Of a stretch of 39,448 nt of DNA, positions 27,537-36,608 are shown piece by piece. The stretch is from Photobacterium aphoticum. Lineage in GTDB: Bacteria > Pseudomonadota > Gammaproteobacteria > Enterobacterales > Vibrionaceae. The notes under the pieces are model-generated. The model was not told where the DNA came from, made no database searches, and worked only from the letters and a program-made list of their open reading frames with translations. The stretch covers positions 1 to 39,448 of the forward strand of contig NZ_LDOV01000008.1 in assembly GCF_001029435.1 (NCBI RefSeq). The letters are read 5' to 3'. The position numbers were made by a program, and so were the translations under genes. Numbering within the stretch: the first letter of the stretch is position 1; the number at the start of each line of letters is the position of its first letter.

Positions 27537-28160
27537 TTATTGCTGGTTGATCTTCGCTTTGAAGCGTGCGCGCGTCACTTCATCTGCTTGTTCGTACCAG
27601 TAATTCAACATATTTTCTGCGACATTGCGAGGTTGTGTACCGTCTTTGGCTTGTGGGATCCCCGGGATCGGCGCACTCACAGGTACCACAGGGGCAACAG
27701 CGGCGACTTTGCCAGACGCATTGTACGTCACCATTTCTTTTTCGTAGTCACGGCCGAATTGCAGACCCGCCTTCATCAACTTGTCTTGCTTGAACACGAC
27801 AGTGTCGCCGGCATCATTAACCAAAGTGACTTGTGGCGTTTTATTGAAGTTTTTGCCGTCCATGCCGGTGCGCAATTTTGGCAGTTGTAGATGCAGTTTT
27901 TCATCATCGGCGGTGAACTTCACGATAATGACGTCAGAGGTATAAAGGAAATCATCCCCGTTTTCACGTAGTGAATCACGGTAAGTAAAAGCGATTTGGT
28001 TGACGCCATTAGGCAAAACGAGCGGTTGGTTACCTTCTTTCTCGACACCATTCACCAGCACCAGTTCTGCTTGGTAAGGCAGGGAAAGGTTTACGTCAGC
28101 CAAAGAAGGGAAGCTGAGGCCACACGCCATCAGGGCCAATAGTGCGGTACGAAATTTCAT
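27537..28160 (-). CDS. yccT: DUF2057 (YccT/CsgI-like) secreted protein
   Basis: 207-residue exported protein with signal peptide ending SFPSLA before DVNLSLPYQAELVLVNG. The early LVNGVEKEGNQPLVLPNGVNQIAF pattern (key parts LVNG, LPNGVNQI) and the overall length are those of DUF2057. In E. coli this family includes YccT (CsgI), a periplasmic protein that interferes with curli fibre assembly. The E. coli gene lies in the same neighbourhood (near rlmI), which supports orthology. No curli genes are in this window. RBS AAGGAATATCT is good. The C-terminal part is variable and Pro/Ala-rich. Confidence 0.87.
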   Translation of the reverse strand: MKFRTALLALMACGLSFPSLADVNLSLPYQAELVLVNGVEKEGNQPLVLPNGVNQIAFTYRDSLRENGDDFLYTSDVIIVKFTADDEKLHLQLPKLRTGMDGKNFNKTPQVTLVNDAGDTVVFKQDKLMKAGLQFGRDYEKEMVTYNASGKVAAVAPVVPVSAPIPGIPQAKDGTQPRNVAENMLNYWYEQADEVTRARFKAKINQQ

Positions 28161-28461
28161 AGATATTCCTTGAAAATGTCAATTCCTGAACAGAAGGGGG
28201 GCTGTTCATCGATGTGATCCTAGCAGTCTGTGGCTAGATCGCTGAATATATGCTGAATAATAGCGTTGTTCGCTCAGAATGTAATGAGCTGTAAGGGTAT
28301 TTTCTGTTGAATTGCGTCATCTTTACGCGAAAGACGAATAGGGCAGAGAGAGAATATCAGGAGGAGGTGTAAATTTGTGCAGTTTGCGCAATCCGTGTAT
28401 TTCTCTTGCGCAACGCTATGTCTATGTGGTTCTTCTCATACGTCACATGGCTTATCGACAT
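28161..28461. other. Promoter region of yccT
   Basis: 301 nt between the yccT start and the rlmI terminator. No gene and no confident promoter were found. Confidence 0.45.
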
Positions 28462-28489
28462 AAAAAAAGCCAGCACTCAGGCTGGCTTT
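28462..28489 (-). terminator. Terminator of rlmI
   Basis: Stem AAAGCCAGC/GCTGGCTTT with a 6-nt loop and seven T on the minus strand, 39 nt past the rlmI stop. Confidence 0.93.
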
Positions 28490-28527
28490 CTGTCTATCCG
28501 GTCAGTAAGGCACCGCGAACGGGTTGT

Positions 28528-29718
28528 TTACTTCACGTAACACGCAAAACCTTTCAGGTAGAAACCTTCTGGGTAAGCACTGTCTAGTGGGTGATCAGCG
28601 GCTTGGCTGAAACGCTCAATGAATTGTACTTCACGGTGTGCGTCCAGTGCGGCATCTGCAATGATCTTTTGGAACAAGTTGTTGTCCATCAAACCAGAGC
28701 AAGAGTAAGTCAGTAGCGTGCCGCCTGGTTTCAGGATTTGCATCGCCAGCATGTTGATGTCTTTGTAGCCACGACATGCACCGATCAGCTGCGACTTAGA
28801 TTCCGCAAACTTGGGTGGATCCATGATCACAACATCAAACAACTCACCACGGTCACGGTAGTCACGCAGTAGTTGGAACACATCCGCGTTCAGGAACTCC
28901 GCGTTCTCGACAGGGTAGCCGTTCATTTCAGCGTTAAGGCGTGCTGTATCCAGCGCAGGCTGTGACACGTCCACGTTTACCACACGGCTTGCGCCACCTT
29001 TCAGGGCGTACAAACCGAAACCACCGGTGTAACAGAAACAGTTCAGTACACGTTTACCGTTTACGTATTTTACGGCGGCTTCGCGGCTGTCACGCTGGTC
29101 AAGGTAGAAACCGGTCTTGTGGCCACCAACGATGTCGACGTTGATCTTCACGCCGTTTTCTTCAATGGTCACGAACTTCGGTGGCATTTCACCGTACAGT
29201 ACGCCAGTTGTCTGCTTCAGGCCTTCTTTCTTACGTACAGCAACGTCAGAACGTTCGTAGATGCTGCACTCAGGGTAGCAGATGTTCAGAGCTTCAATCA
29301 GCGCGGCTTTTTGCGCTTCCGCACCGGCGCTCAGTAGCTGACACACCAAGAAGTCTTGGTAACGGTCGATAGTGATGCCTGGCAGACCATCAGATTCTGC
29401 CGCAATCAGGCGGTAGCCAGTTAGGCCGTCACGAGCTGCAAGAATGTCACGCAGGCCTTGTGCGGTTTGTAGACGCTTAACAAAGAAGTTAACGTCGATA
29501 GTTTCTTTGCGATCAAAGGTCCATACGCGAACGCGGATCTGAGATTGCGGTGAAAATGCACCACGGGCTAACCATTCACCTTTGTGGTCATAAATGTCAA
29601 CGGTTTCACCCAGTGCAGGGGAACCTTCAACACGCTGAATACCACGAGAAAAAACCCAAGGGTGACGGCGGCGTAGTGATTTCTCACGGCCTTTTACCAG
29701 ATAAATTGAAGCTGTCAT
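28528..29718 (-). CDS. rlmI: 23S rRNA (cytosine-1962-C5) methyltransferase
   Basis: 396 residues, exactly the length of E. coli RlmI. It methylates C1962 of 23S rRNA with SAM. An N-terminal PUA domain ([21 protein letters not shown], key part HPWVFSRGI) is followed by a linking region, then a Rossmann methyltransferase: [16 protein letters not shown] (SAM loop), [17 protein letters not shown] (motif IV) and TYSCSG (motif VI, Cys). The start at 29718 is canonical ([13 protein letters not shown]). It sits in the conserved yccT-rlmI-acyP-tusE-yccA cluster. Confidence 0.97.
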   Translation of the reverse strand: MTASIYLVKGREKSLRRRHPWVFSRGIQRVEGSPALGETVDIYDHKGEWLARGAFSPQSQIRVRVWTFDRKETIDVNFFVKRLQTAQGLRDILAARDGLTGYRLIAAESDGLPGITIDRYQDFLVCQLLSAGAEAQKAALIEALNICYPECSIYERSDVAVRKKEGLKQTTGVLYGEMPPKFVTIEENGVKINVDIVGGHKTGFYLDQRDSREAAVKYVNGKRVLNCFCYTGGFGLYALKGGASRVVNVDVSQPALDTARLNAEMNGYPVENAEFLNADVFQLLRDYRDRGELFDVVIMDPPKFAESKSQLIGACRGYKDINMLAMQILKPGGTLLTYSCSGLMDNNLFQKIIADAALDAHREVQFIERFSQAADHPLDSAYPEGFYLKGFACYVK

Positions 29719-29955
29719 GACATGTCCGGTATGGAATTAAGAATGGTCGCGTATTATGTTGTCGAAACAAGGGAAAAGCAACTCTCTCCCCCTGTTACGG
29801 CAATATCCTGTACAGCTTAGTACAAGACCCGCACGAAGCGGGCCTTAGTAGGAGACATTCGATACGCTGATTTGAGCGATGCACTGTCATTGAATGCTCT
29901 GTGATCGCATGCGTTGGGAGCGAATGTTGTGATGGATGCGTCGGGCGATCGCTAA

Positions 29956-31356
29956 TCAGGCTCGCAGACCGTTCATCAGTGATTCCAGCACTTTGGCTTG
30001 CTCATTCAACTGGGCAATTTCATTGGCCGATTCGGTAATGGCCCCACAAATTTGGTGAGATTGCGTGCGTACTTGCTCAACGTTAGCAGCAATGTTGTCA
30101 GCCACGCTGCCTTGCTGTTCAGCGGCGGCAGCAATTTCCGTACTGCGCTCAGAGATCTGCTGATTACGCTCCGTGATTTGGCTGATTTCCAAATCCACCG
30201 AATCCATCAGGCTTTCGCTGTTTTGCGCATTATCGACCGTGTTACGCATCACGGCCATCAGGCGTTGGCTGTTCTGTTGCAGCGACTCAATCATTTGCTG
30301 AATCTCAACCGTCGCGCTTTGTGTACGGCCTGCCAGTGTACGCACCTCGTCAGCCACCACCGCAAAGCCTCGGCCTTGTTCACCGGCACGTGCCGCTTCA
30401 ATCGCCGCATTCAATGCCAATAGGTTGGTTTGCTCAGAAATGCCATTGATGGTGGTGACCACGTCATCAATTTTCGCGGCATTGCTATCGAGTTCTGCGA
30501 CCGCTTCTGCCGCTTCGTTGATTTCGCTGCTTAACACAGAAATTGACTGGCGAGTTTGGTGAACCTGCGCGCGGCCTTGCTCAGAGACTTCCTGCGCTTC
30601 ACGGGTCTGGTTTGACGTATCGTGTGCGTGAGTCGCCACTTCACGAATGGAGGTCGCCATCTCTTCTGTCGCGCTGGCTAGCGAGTCCAAGTGTTGCTGC
30701 TGAGAGGTAGACAACACTTCGCTTTCTTGGCTGCGTTGACGCAGACGCTGGCTGATTTGCTGCATCAGCGCCGTTGCTTGTTGGGTTGCTTGTACCAGTG
30801 CCTGTTCACGCTCACTGACTTTATCAATGGTGATGGCAATGGTGCTGAACTCATCACGGACTTTAAAGAAATTCAGACGGTTAGTGAGATCACCATCGGC
30901 CAAGGCTTGCAGGGCACGGTTAGTGGTAAACATCGCACCGCCAATGAAACTCATCACGTAATACACCATGGCAAACACAAACACCATGATGGCAACGGTC
31001 AGACCGATTTGAAAACCGCTCAGGTAGCTAAAGAGTCCCGGCATCTCACCGGCTGTAATACTGTAGTTCATGGCTGGCACGAAAGCTGACAGCTCACCTT
31101 GTCCCACTTGAATCGGGCCGTTTGCCAACAGGGTATAAGCCTCAGACTGTGTGATCTGCTGCTGAGAAAGAAGTGATGCCGTGTGCTCAAGTTGTTGTGT
31201 CGTGATTTCAATACGTTGTTTGCCAGCGGCATCCGCTAGAATAGATCCGATACTAAAAAGCGCGAGCAGTGGAAGCAGTAAGAGTAAGTAGAACTTCTCT
31301 TGTAAAGTGATGTGAATGAGGTATTTGTCAATCCATCGAAATGCAACTTCTTTCAT
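29956..31356 (-). CDS. Methyl-accepting chemotaxis protein
   Basis: 466 residues. TM1 (about 22-42), a short periplasmic part (about 43-110, too short for a dCACHE domain), TM2 (about 112-138), a HAMP region (about 140-190), then a long coiled-coil signalling domain whose hairpin tip reads [18 protein letters not shown] and [12 protein letters not shown]. Possible methylation-type Q/E-rich segments are present ([11 protein letters not shown]). It would signal to the CheA/CheW system at the inner membrane. The ligand is unknown; the short periplasmic part suggests sensing through the membrane, a partner protein or cytosolic cues. The start at 31356 follows AGGATTTTACA. It interrupts the otherwise E. 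coli-like order rlmI-acyP. Confidence 0.95.
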   Translation of the reverse strand: MKEVAFRWIDKYLIHITLQEKFYLLLLLPLLALFSIGSILADAAGKQRIEITTQQLEHTASLLSQQQITQSEAYTLLANGPIQVGQGELSAFVPAMNYSITAGEMPGLFSYLSGFQIGLTVAIMVFVFAMVYYVMSFIGGAMFTTNRALQALADGDLTNRLNFFKVRDEFSTIAITIDKVSEREQALVQATQQATALMQQISQRLRQRSQESEVLSTSQQQHLDSLASATEEMATSIREVATHAHDTSNQTREAQEVSEQGRAQVHQTRQSISVLSSEINEAAEAVAELDSNAAKIDDVVTTINGISEQTNLLALNAAIEAARAGEQGRGFAVVADEVRTLAGRTQSATVEIQQMIESLQQNSQRLMAVMRNTVDNAQNSESLMDSVDLEISQITERNQQISERSTEIAAAAEQQGSVADNIAANVEQVRTQSHQICGAITESANEIAQLNEQAKVLESLMNGLRA

Positions 31357-31446
31357 TGTAAAATCCTATTAAAACATATGCTTAGTAGCAATTGCTGCCA
31401 AGTCTACTGTGTTATCGGTCAATATGTTGATTTCTTGAGGTGATGA

Positions 31447-31719
31447 ATGTCACATATCTGTGTAAAAGCTATCGTACATGGACACGTGCAGGGTGTGGGT
31501 TTTCGTTTTCATACTGCGCATGAAGGGCTGAAATGCGGCTTGACCGGTTACGCAAAAAATTTGCCGGACGGAACGGTAGAAGTCTTAGCCTGCGGCCATG
31601 AAGAAAGGGTCGAGCAGTTGCTGCGCTGGTTGCAACAGGGGCCACAGACTTCAACCGTGCGGGATGTGCAGGTTGATGAAGTGGAATGGCGCCACGTGGA
31701 TGGCTTTGAAATCATGTAA
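31447..31719 (+). CDS. acyP: Acylphosphatase
   Basis: 90 residues; hydrolyses acyl phosphates, such as carbamoyl or acetyl phosphate, in the cytosol. The signature VHGHVQGVGFR carries the catalytic Arg20, and GYAKNLPDGTVEV carries Asn38, both at family positions. The length is typical (about 90). The start at 31447 has GAGGTGA upstream. It is divergent from the chemotaxis gene and convergent with tusE, as in E. coli (yccX next to tusE). Confidence 0.97.
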   Translation: MSHICVKAIVHGHVQGVGFRFHTAHEGLKCGLTGYAKNLPDGTVEVLACGHEERVEQLLRWLQQGPQTSTVRDVQVDEVEWRHVDGFEIM

Positions 31720-31722
31720 AAG

Positions 31723-31756
31723 AAAACCCCGTACGAGGCTGTGCCCGAACGGGGTT
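31723..31756. terminator. Terminator between acyP and tusE
   Basis: Stem AACCCCGT/ACGGGGTT with a 16-nt loop. On the minus strand it is followed by TTTTCTTTT, so it mainly ends tusE; there is no T-run on the plus side. Confidence 0.75.
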
Positions 31757-31783
31757 GATGTACAGATAGTGGCTATCACGCCA

Positions 31784-32113
31784 TTAAATGCATTTCACCG
31801 GTTTTGGCAAACCTGCCAACTTGGTCGCTTGCTTAGCGGGCCCTTTCGGGAACAGACGGTACAGGTAACGCGAGTTGCCTTTTTCTTCGCCGTACTGTTT
31901 TGCCATCGCTTTTACCAGCATGCGGATCGCCGGTGATGTGTTGAACTCTTCATAGAATTCACGCACAAAGCGAACCACTTCCCAGTGTGCTTCAGTTAGG
32001 GTAATGCCTTCTTCTTCAGCAAGAAGAGGGACCAGGGCTTCTGACCAATCGTTAATATTTTTCAGATAGCCATGAGCGTCGGTGTCGATATGTTTACCGT
32101 CAAATTCAAGCAT
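31784..32113 (-). CDS. tusE: Sulfur relay protein TusE (DsrC-like)
   Basis: 109 residues, the length of E. coli TusE. It accepts sulfur from TusBCD and passes it to MnmA for 2-thiouridine in tRNA; cytosolic. The C-terminal active-site Cys108 lies in PVKCI, the conserved penultimate position. The tract [14 protein letters not shown] and the GLPKPVKC tail are typical. The start at 32113 has GAGG seven bases upstream; the in-frame extension to 32140 does not fit the family. Confidence 0.96.
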   Translation of the reverse strand: MLEFDGKHIDTDAHGYLKNINDWSEALVPLLAEEEGITLTEAHWEVVRFVREFYEEFNTSPAIRMLVKAMAKQYGEEKGNSRYLYRLFPKGPAKQATKLAGLPKPVKCI

Positions 32114-32203
32114 GATGCGCCTCACATGTGGAACGGGCAAAGGATAGTGGGATTCCTTTGTCGCTGCAAGTGTATCAATGAACAGGGTAAAACCGTAGAT
32201 AAC

Positions 32204-32228
32204 AAAAAAGCGCCCGTAGGCGCTTTTT
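32204..32228 (-). terminator. Terminator of yccA
   Basis: Stem AAAAGCGCC/GGCGCTTTT with a CGTA loop and six T on the minus strand. It lies 22 nt after the yccA stop. Confidence 0.93.
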
Positions 32229-32249
32229 ATTCACTGCAGACTGACTGAA

Positions 32250-32915
32250 TTAGTCGTCGCTACCCATGATGCCCAGAATTTGAAGCAGGCTCAGGAATAG
32301 GTTGTAGATAGACACGTATAGTGTCACTGTCGCAGAGATGTAGTTTGTCTCACCACCACGCACAATGCTTTGTGTGGTTAGCAGGATAGCTGCTGATGAG
32401 AACATGATGAACATACCGCTGATCGCAAGTGATAGTGCAGGCATCTGTAGGAAGATGTTTGCAATTACTGCAACGATGATAGCAATGAAGCCCGCCATTA
32501 GCATGCCGTTCAGGAACGACAGATCACGCTTGGTGGTTAGTGCGTAAGCCGAACACGCCATGAAGGTCAGTGCCGTACCGCCAAATGCCAGTACGATAGC
32601 ATCACCCATGCCCGCACCCACATACATGTTCAGGATTGGACCTAGGGTATAACCCATGAAGCCGGTCAATGCGAAAGTGAAGACAATGCCTAGGCCGCTG
32701 TCACGGTTCTTTTCAGTCAGGAACATAAGACCGTAGAAGCCGACCAGTGTGATGATAAGGCCAGGGTATGGCAGATTCATTGCCATTGACACACCAGCAA
32801 CAACCGCTGACCAGACTAGCGTCAAAGACAGTAGAAAGTAAGTGTTACGTAGAACCTTGTTGGTTGAAAGTACGCTCTCGTAAGCCGAGTCACGATTGAT
32901 CATACGATCGTTCAT
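32250..32915 (-). CDS. yccA: Bax inhibitor-1 family membrane protein YccA
   Basis: 221 residues with seven hydrophobic segments and a short charged N-terminus, the BI-1/YccA topology. In E. coli YccA is a substrate and modulator of the FtsH protease in the inner membrane. Motifs include [14 protein letters not shown] and the conserved C-terminal [14 protein letters not shown]. The start at 32915 has AAGGGGA upstream. It has its own terminator; tusE lies just downstream in the same direction. Confidence 0.96.
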   Translation of the reverse strand: MNDRMINRDSAYESVLSTNKVLRNTYFLLSLTLVWSAVVAGVSMAMNLPYPGLIITLVGFYGLMFLTEKNRDSGLGIVFTFALTGFMGYTLGPILNMYVGAGMGDAIVLAFGGTALTFMACSAYALTTKRDLSFLNGMLMAGFIAIIVAVIANIFLQMPALSLAISGMFIMFSSAAILLTTQSIVRGGETNYISATVTLYVSIYNLFLSLLQILGIMGSDD

Positions 32916-33222
32916 AAACAGTCCCCTTAGGGTTAGATATGTTGATTGCTAATGAAAAGATATATTGGGGCATTCCCTCGTAAATGCAAGTCAACATTGC
33001 ATATTCTGCTGATCGCCCCTAACAATTATCATCATGTAACTGTATGACCCAAATGATACTTAACAATTCATTATCGTTGTGGTCAAAAGTTGTAAAGGAA
33101 TGTTACAGCACATCGCTGCTGTGTTTCAATCTGTGTATAGCGCTTCGCTTATGCGCTTTTTTGCTTATATGCATACTCATTGTAACGATCTCGCAGGCCG
33201 ATACGCTCAATATAGCGAATGA
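32916..33222. other. Intergenic region between yccA and aapP
   Basis: 307 nt. It must hold the yccA promoter on the minus strand and the end of the aap operon transcript. No clear terminator for aapP was found; a small CGCT/AGCG hairpin near 33206-33219 is too weak to call. Confidence 0.5.
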
Positions 33223-33969
33223 TTAATGCAGGATCTGATCCAAGAATAATTGTGTGCGATCCGACTCCGGATTATCGAAAAAGATCTGGGGAGGGTTCTC
33301 TTCGATGATTTCGCCGCGATCCATGAAGATCACCCGATCCGCCACCTGACGGGCAAAGCCCATTTCATGGGTGACGCAGATCATCGTCATCCCTTCATTG
33401 GCCAGTTCGACCATCACATCCAAGACTTCCCGCACCATTTCCGGATCCAAGGCGGAAGTGGGTTCGTCAAACAGCATAATTTGCGGTGTCATACACAGTG
33501 AACGGGCAATGGCGACCCGTTGTTGCTGCCCGCCAGACAGTTGGCCGGGGTACTTATGGGCCTGCTCAGGAATTTTTACCCGATTGAGATACTGCATGGC
33601 GATGGCTTCCGCCTCTTTCTTGGGTAGCTTTTTGACCCAAATAGGCGCAAGGGTGCAGTTTTCAAGGACGGTCAGGTGAGGAAATAAGTTGAAATGCTGA
33701 AAACACATGCCGACTTCTTTGCGGACTAATTCAATGTGTTTGAGATCGCCGGTCAGCTCATTTCCCGCCACCACAATATTGCCTTGCTGATGTTCTTCTA
33801 ACCGGTTGATGCACCGAATCAGGGTGGATTTCCCGGAGCCGGACGGTCCACAGATGACAATTTTCTCGCCTTTTCTGACGGTAAGGTTGATGTCTTTGAG
33901 TACATGGAATTGACCAAACCATTTGTTGACCGCTTCCATGGTGATCATCAGTGGGGCAGTGTCTGTCAT
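33223..33969 (-). CDS. aapP: Amino-acid ABC transporter ATP-binding protein
   Basis: 248 residues. Walker [10 protein letters not shown] (41-49), Q-loop FQHFNLF, ABC signature LSGGQQQR (143-150), Walker B IMLFDEP (163-169; catalytic Glu168) and H-loop VTHE. This is the polar amino-acid uptake subfamily (GlnQ/AapP/BztD). The start at 33969 follows AGGAG with ideal spacing; an extension to 34017 would add a Lys/Arg-rich tail that lacks support. It is the last gene of aapJQMP, 88 nt after aapM, and powers the two permeases. Confidence 0.96.
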   Translation of the reverse strand: MTDTAPLMITMEAVNKWFGQFHVLKDINLTVRKGEKIVICGPSGSGKSTLIRCINRLEEHQQGNIVVAGNELTGDLKHIELVRKEVGMCFQHFNLFPHLTVLENCTLAPIWVKKLPKKEAEAIAMQYLNRVKIPEQAHKYPGQLSGGQQQRVAIARSLCMTPQIMLFDEPTSALDPEMVREVLDVMVELANEGMTMICVTHEMGFARQVADRVIFMDRGEIIEENPPQIFFDNPESDRTQLFLDQILH

Positions 33970-34057
33970 AACGGCTCCTTTTCTGTCACTTTTCTTCCGT
34001 CGCTTGGCTTTACGCATGTTGGTTTAGGGACTGGGTTTGTAATATGTCTTTGCCAGA

Positions 34058-35155
34058 TCAGCGTTTGTGACCGGTGTGCAGCTTGTTTTCCAGATAGATG
34101 CTGTAACGCGACATGCTGAAACAAAATACCCAGAACACCAGCGCCACGAACACGTAACTTTCGGTGGCAAAGCCGAGCCATTTCGGATCGGTATTGGCGG
34201 CTTGGCCGATCCCCAATACATCAAACATGCCGATGATCAGCACCAAGCTGGTGTCTTTAAACAGGCCTATGAAGGTATTCACAATCGAAGGGATGCTGAT
34301 TTTTAACGCTTGCGGCAGCACAATCAGTCCCATTTTTTTCCAATAACTCAATCCTAATGCATCGGCCGCTTCATACTGGCCGCTGGGAATCGCTTGCAAG
34401 CCGCCGCGTACCACTTCAGCCATATACGCGGCACTGAACAGCACCACACCAATTAAAGCGCGGAACAATTTGTCGGTTTCCGCTTCGGCGCTGAGAAACA
34501 AGGGCAGCATCACTGATGCCATAAACAACACGGTGATAAGCGGTACACCACGCCAGATTTCGATATAAACCGTCGATAGGCTGCGAATGATGGGCATGTT
34601 GGAACGCCGGCCTAGTGCCAACACGATGCCAATTGGCAGTGAAACTACAATACCGACAATAGCAATGATCAGCGTGATGAGCAGTCCACCCCACAAATGG
34701 GTTTCTACAACGGGCAGGCCGAAGACACCGCCAAACAGCAGGGCGGCCATCAAAAACGGGTAGATGTTGACGAAGAACAGCCAAATCCACAGGCGTCCCG
34801 GTGTGCGCTCAACGGCCAATAGCGCAATGATCACGGCCAGAGAGGCATAGAAAAGTTTAGGCCGCCACAGTTCGGCCGTCGGGTAGAAGCCAAACATGAA
34901 CTGTTCAAAACGGACTTTGATAAACACCCAGCATGCGCCGTCACGGCTGCAATCGTTGCGGGTTGAGCCTATCCAGTCGGCATTGAGGAATGACCACTCA
35001 AAAATGGCACTTAATCCCAGTAACGCCAGATACCCAAAAATCAGTGTCAGCAGGGTGTTGGTGACATTGGAGAACAGGTTGACCCGCAGCCAGTGCCACA
35101 CCCCAACCGTATTGGTCGGTGGCGGTTGATCGGGCAAAAAGGTGTGTTTTTTCAT
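34058..35155 (-). CDS. aapM: Amino-acid ABC transporter permease
   Basis: 365-residue inner-membrane protein of the HisMQ/AapM type with an N-terminal extension and several membrane helices. The EAA loop reads EVVRGGLQAIPSGQYEAA, key parts EVVRGG and GQYEAADALG, which contacts the ATPase. The start at 35155 (MKKHTFLPD) follows AAGGAG; the in-frame extension to 35194 is not supported. A Cys-containing periplasmic stretch (about 80-92) is typical of AapM. Third gene of the operon. Confidence 0.95.
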   Translation of the reverse strand: MKKHTFLPDQPPPTNTVGVWHWLRVNLFSNVTNTLLTLIFGYLALLGLSAIFEWSFLNADWIGSTRNDCSRDGACWVFIKVRFEQFMFGFYPTAELWRPKLFYASLAVIIALLAVERTPGRLWIWLFFVNIYPFLMAALLFGGVFGLPVVETHLWGGLLITLIIAIVGIVVSLPIGIVLALGRRSNMPIIRSLSTVYIEIWRGVPLITVLFMASVMLPLFLSAEAETDKLFRALIGVVLFSAAYMAEVVRGGLQAIPSGQYEAADALGLSYWKKMGLIVLPQALKISIPSIVNTFIGLFKDTSLVLIIGMFDVLGIGQAANTDPKWLGFATESYVFVALVFWVFCFSMSRYSIYLENKLHTGHKR

Positions 35156-35258
35156 CCTTTTCTCCTTGGCGGGCTGGGGCATCTTAATCATCAATCACTC
35201 CACTCACGCTGTTCCGATTTCGCTGTCGTTTGTCGGGTTTACACCAGAACCGCAGCGA

Positions 35259-36425
35259 TCACCGTTCGACCAGCGCGACTTTTTTGTTGTAGAGGTTCAT
35301 CAGCAGCGAGGTCAGTAAACTCAGGGCGAGATAGACCCCCATGGTCATAGCAATAATTTCAATGGCCTGACCGGTTTGGTTCAAGGTGGTACCCGCAAAG
35401 ACGGATACGAGATCGGGATAGCCGATCGCCATCGCCAGCGATGAGTTTTTGGTCAGGTTCAGGTATTGGCTGGTTAATGGCGGAATGATGATCCGCAAGG
35501 CTTGTGGGATCACCACCAAGCGTAAGGTGTGGTTTGCTGGCAGTCCCAATGCCAGCGCAGCTTCCGTTTGACCATGGCTGACTGCATTGATACCTGAACG
35601 AACAATTTCAGCGATGAAGGATGCGGTATAGATACTCAGGGCCAATAACAGCGCGCCAAGTTCTGGCAAGATACTGATCCCACCCTGAAAATTAAAGCCC
35701 TTGAGTTCGGGATATTCTAAGTGAACCGGTTGGCCGCTCAGGAAAAAACTGAGCAGTGGAAAACCAATGAGCAAACCCAATGACACTAAGAAAATAGGGG
35801 ATTGTTTACCAGAAAGACGTTGCTGACGTTTGGCGTAAATGCCATACCCGAGACTGATCACAATGGCGACAATAGTCGCCACTCCAATCCAGATAGCGCC
35901 GGGTTCAAAGACCGGTTTAGCCAGGTATAAACCGCGCACATTCAGCCATATGCCTTCCCCAAGGCTGAGACTTTGGCGCGGGGCGGGCAGGGCTTGCAGT
36001 ACGGCAAAATACCAGAAGAAAATTTGTAATAACAAAGGGATGTTACGGAAGGTTTCAATGTACACCGCAGCAAGGCGGCTGACTAACCAGTTGGAGGAAA
36101 GGCGGGCAATGCCGATGATAAATCCCAGTATGGTTGCCAGCAGAATCCCTAATACAGACACTAAGGCGGTATTGAGTAGGCCAACAAAAAACGTGCGGCC
36201 GTAAGTGTGGGTTTCATCATACTCAATCAACGTGAGGCCAATGCCGAACCCGGCTTCTTGCTGTAAGAAGTCCAGCCCGGTTGCAATCCCCCGTTGTGCC
36301 AAGTTATCTAACACATTATTGATCAGGGTATACGCCACCATGCCGATAGCAGCCACGGCGAGCAACTGGAAAATCACCGCACGGAACGTTGGATTGTATA
36401 AAAGATTGGATTTAGACCCTGACAA
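35259..36425 (-). CDS. aapQ: Amino-acid ABC transporter permease
   Basis: 388-residue inner-membrane permease of the AapQ/BztB type: extra N-terminal helices, then the core domain with EAA loop EIVRSGINAVSHGQTEAALALG (key parts EIVRSG, GQTEAA). It pairs with aapM, and the order J-Q-M-P is standard. The start codon is TTG at 36425, preceded by AGGA nine bases upstream; no in-frame ATG exists at the N-terminus before the first helix, and the nearby ATG codons are out of frame or hit a stop. A weak start after a hairpin and tandem repeat is a likely way to keep the permease level below that of the binding protein. Confidence 0.93.
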   Translation of the reverse strand: MSGSKSNLLYNPTFRAVIFQLLAVAAIGMVAYTLINNVLDNLAQRGIATGLDFLQQEAGFGIGLTLIEYDETHTYGRTFFVGLLNTALVSVLGILLATILGFIIGIARLSSNWLVSRLAAVYIETFRNIPLLLQIFFWYFAVLQALPAPRQSLSLGEGIWLNVRGLYLAKPVFEPGAIWIGVATIVAIVISLGYGIYAKRQQRLSGKQSPIFLVSLGLLIGFPLLSFFLSGQPVHLEYPELKGFNFQGGISILPELGALLLALSIYTASFIAEIVRSGINAVSHGQTEAALALGLPANHTLRLVVIPQALRIIIPPLTSQYLNLTKNSSLAMAIGYPDLVSVFAGTTLNQTGQAIEIIAMTMGVYLALSLLTSLLMNLYNKKVALVER

Positions 36426-36472
36426 AACATCACATCCTAATTCGAAGTTTCGCAGAGGCAGCGGGCTATGAT

Positions 36473-36514
36473 TTCCTAGTTCCTAGTTCCTAGTTCCTAG
36501 TTCCTAGTTCCTAG
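36473..36514. repeat. Heptanucleotide tandem repeat, six copies of TTCCTAG
   Basis: Six perfect copies, then AAC. It lies in the leader between aapJ and aapQ, about 48 nt before the aapQ start, inside the transcribed operon but not in a coding frame. Confidence 0.97.
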
Positions 36515-36536
36515 AACAAGCCCGTTACCAGAAGGG

Positions 36537-36555
36537 GAGGGCGTTGAACGCCCTC
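36537..36555 (-). promoter_or_regulatory. Intercistronic hairpin between aapJ and aapQ
   Basis: Stem GAGGGCG/CGCCCTC with a TTGAA loop, about 54 nt after the aapJ stop. There is no T-run on the minus strand, so it is more likely a message-stabilising or partial attenuating stem-loop than a full terminator. Such a stem-loop after the binding-protein gene is common in ABC operons. Confidence 0.75.
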
Positions 36556-36608
36556 AGCATGTTTATGACGCACATGTATTGATGGAGAAAGTGGTTTGCT
36601 CAAGCGTA

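Noticed and set aside
29824..29846. CCCGC/GCGGG hairpin after the chemotaxis gene as terminator
   Set aside because: The stem is only 5 bp, and no T-run follows on the minus strand.
31373..31401. TTGGCA-17 nt-TATGTT as minus-strand promoter of the chemotaxis gene
   Set aside because: The spacing is ideal, but the transcript would start only about 10 nt before the ATG, inside the ribosome binding site.
33044..33226. 60-residue hydrophobic open frame between yccA and aapP
   Set aside because: No RBS, AT-rich noncoding-like sequence, and it overlaps the aapP stop.
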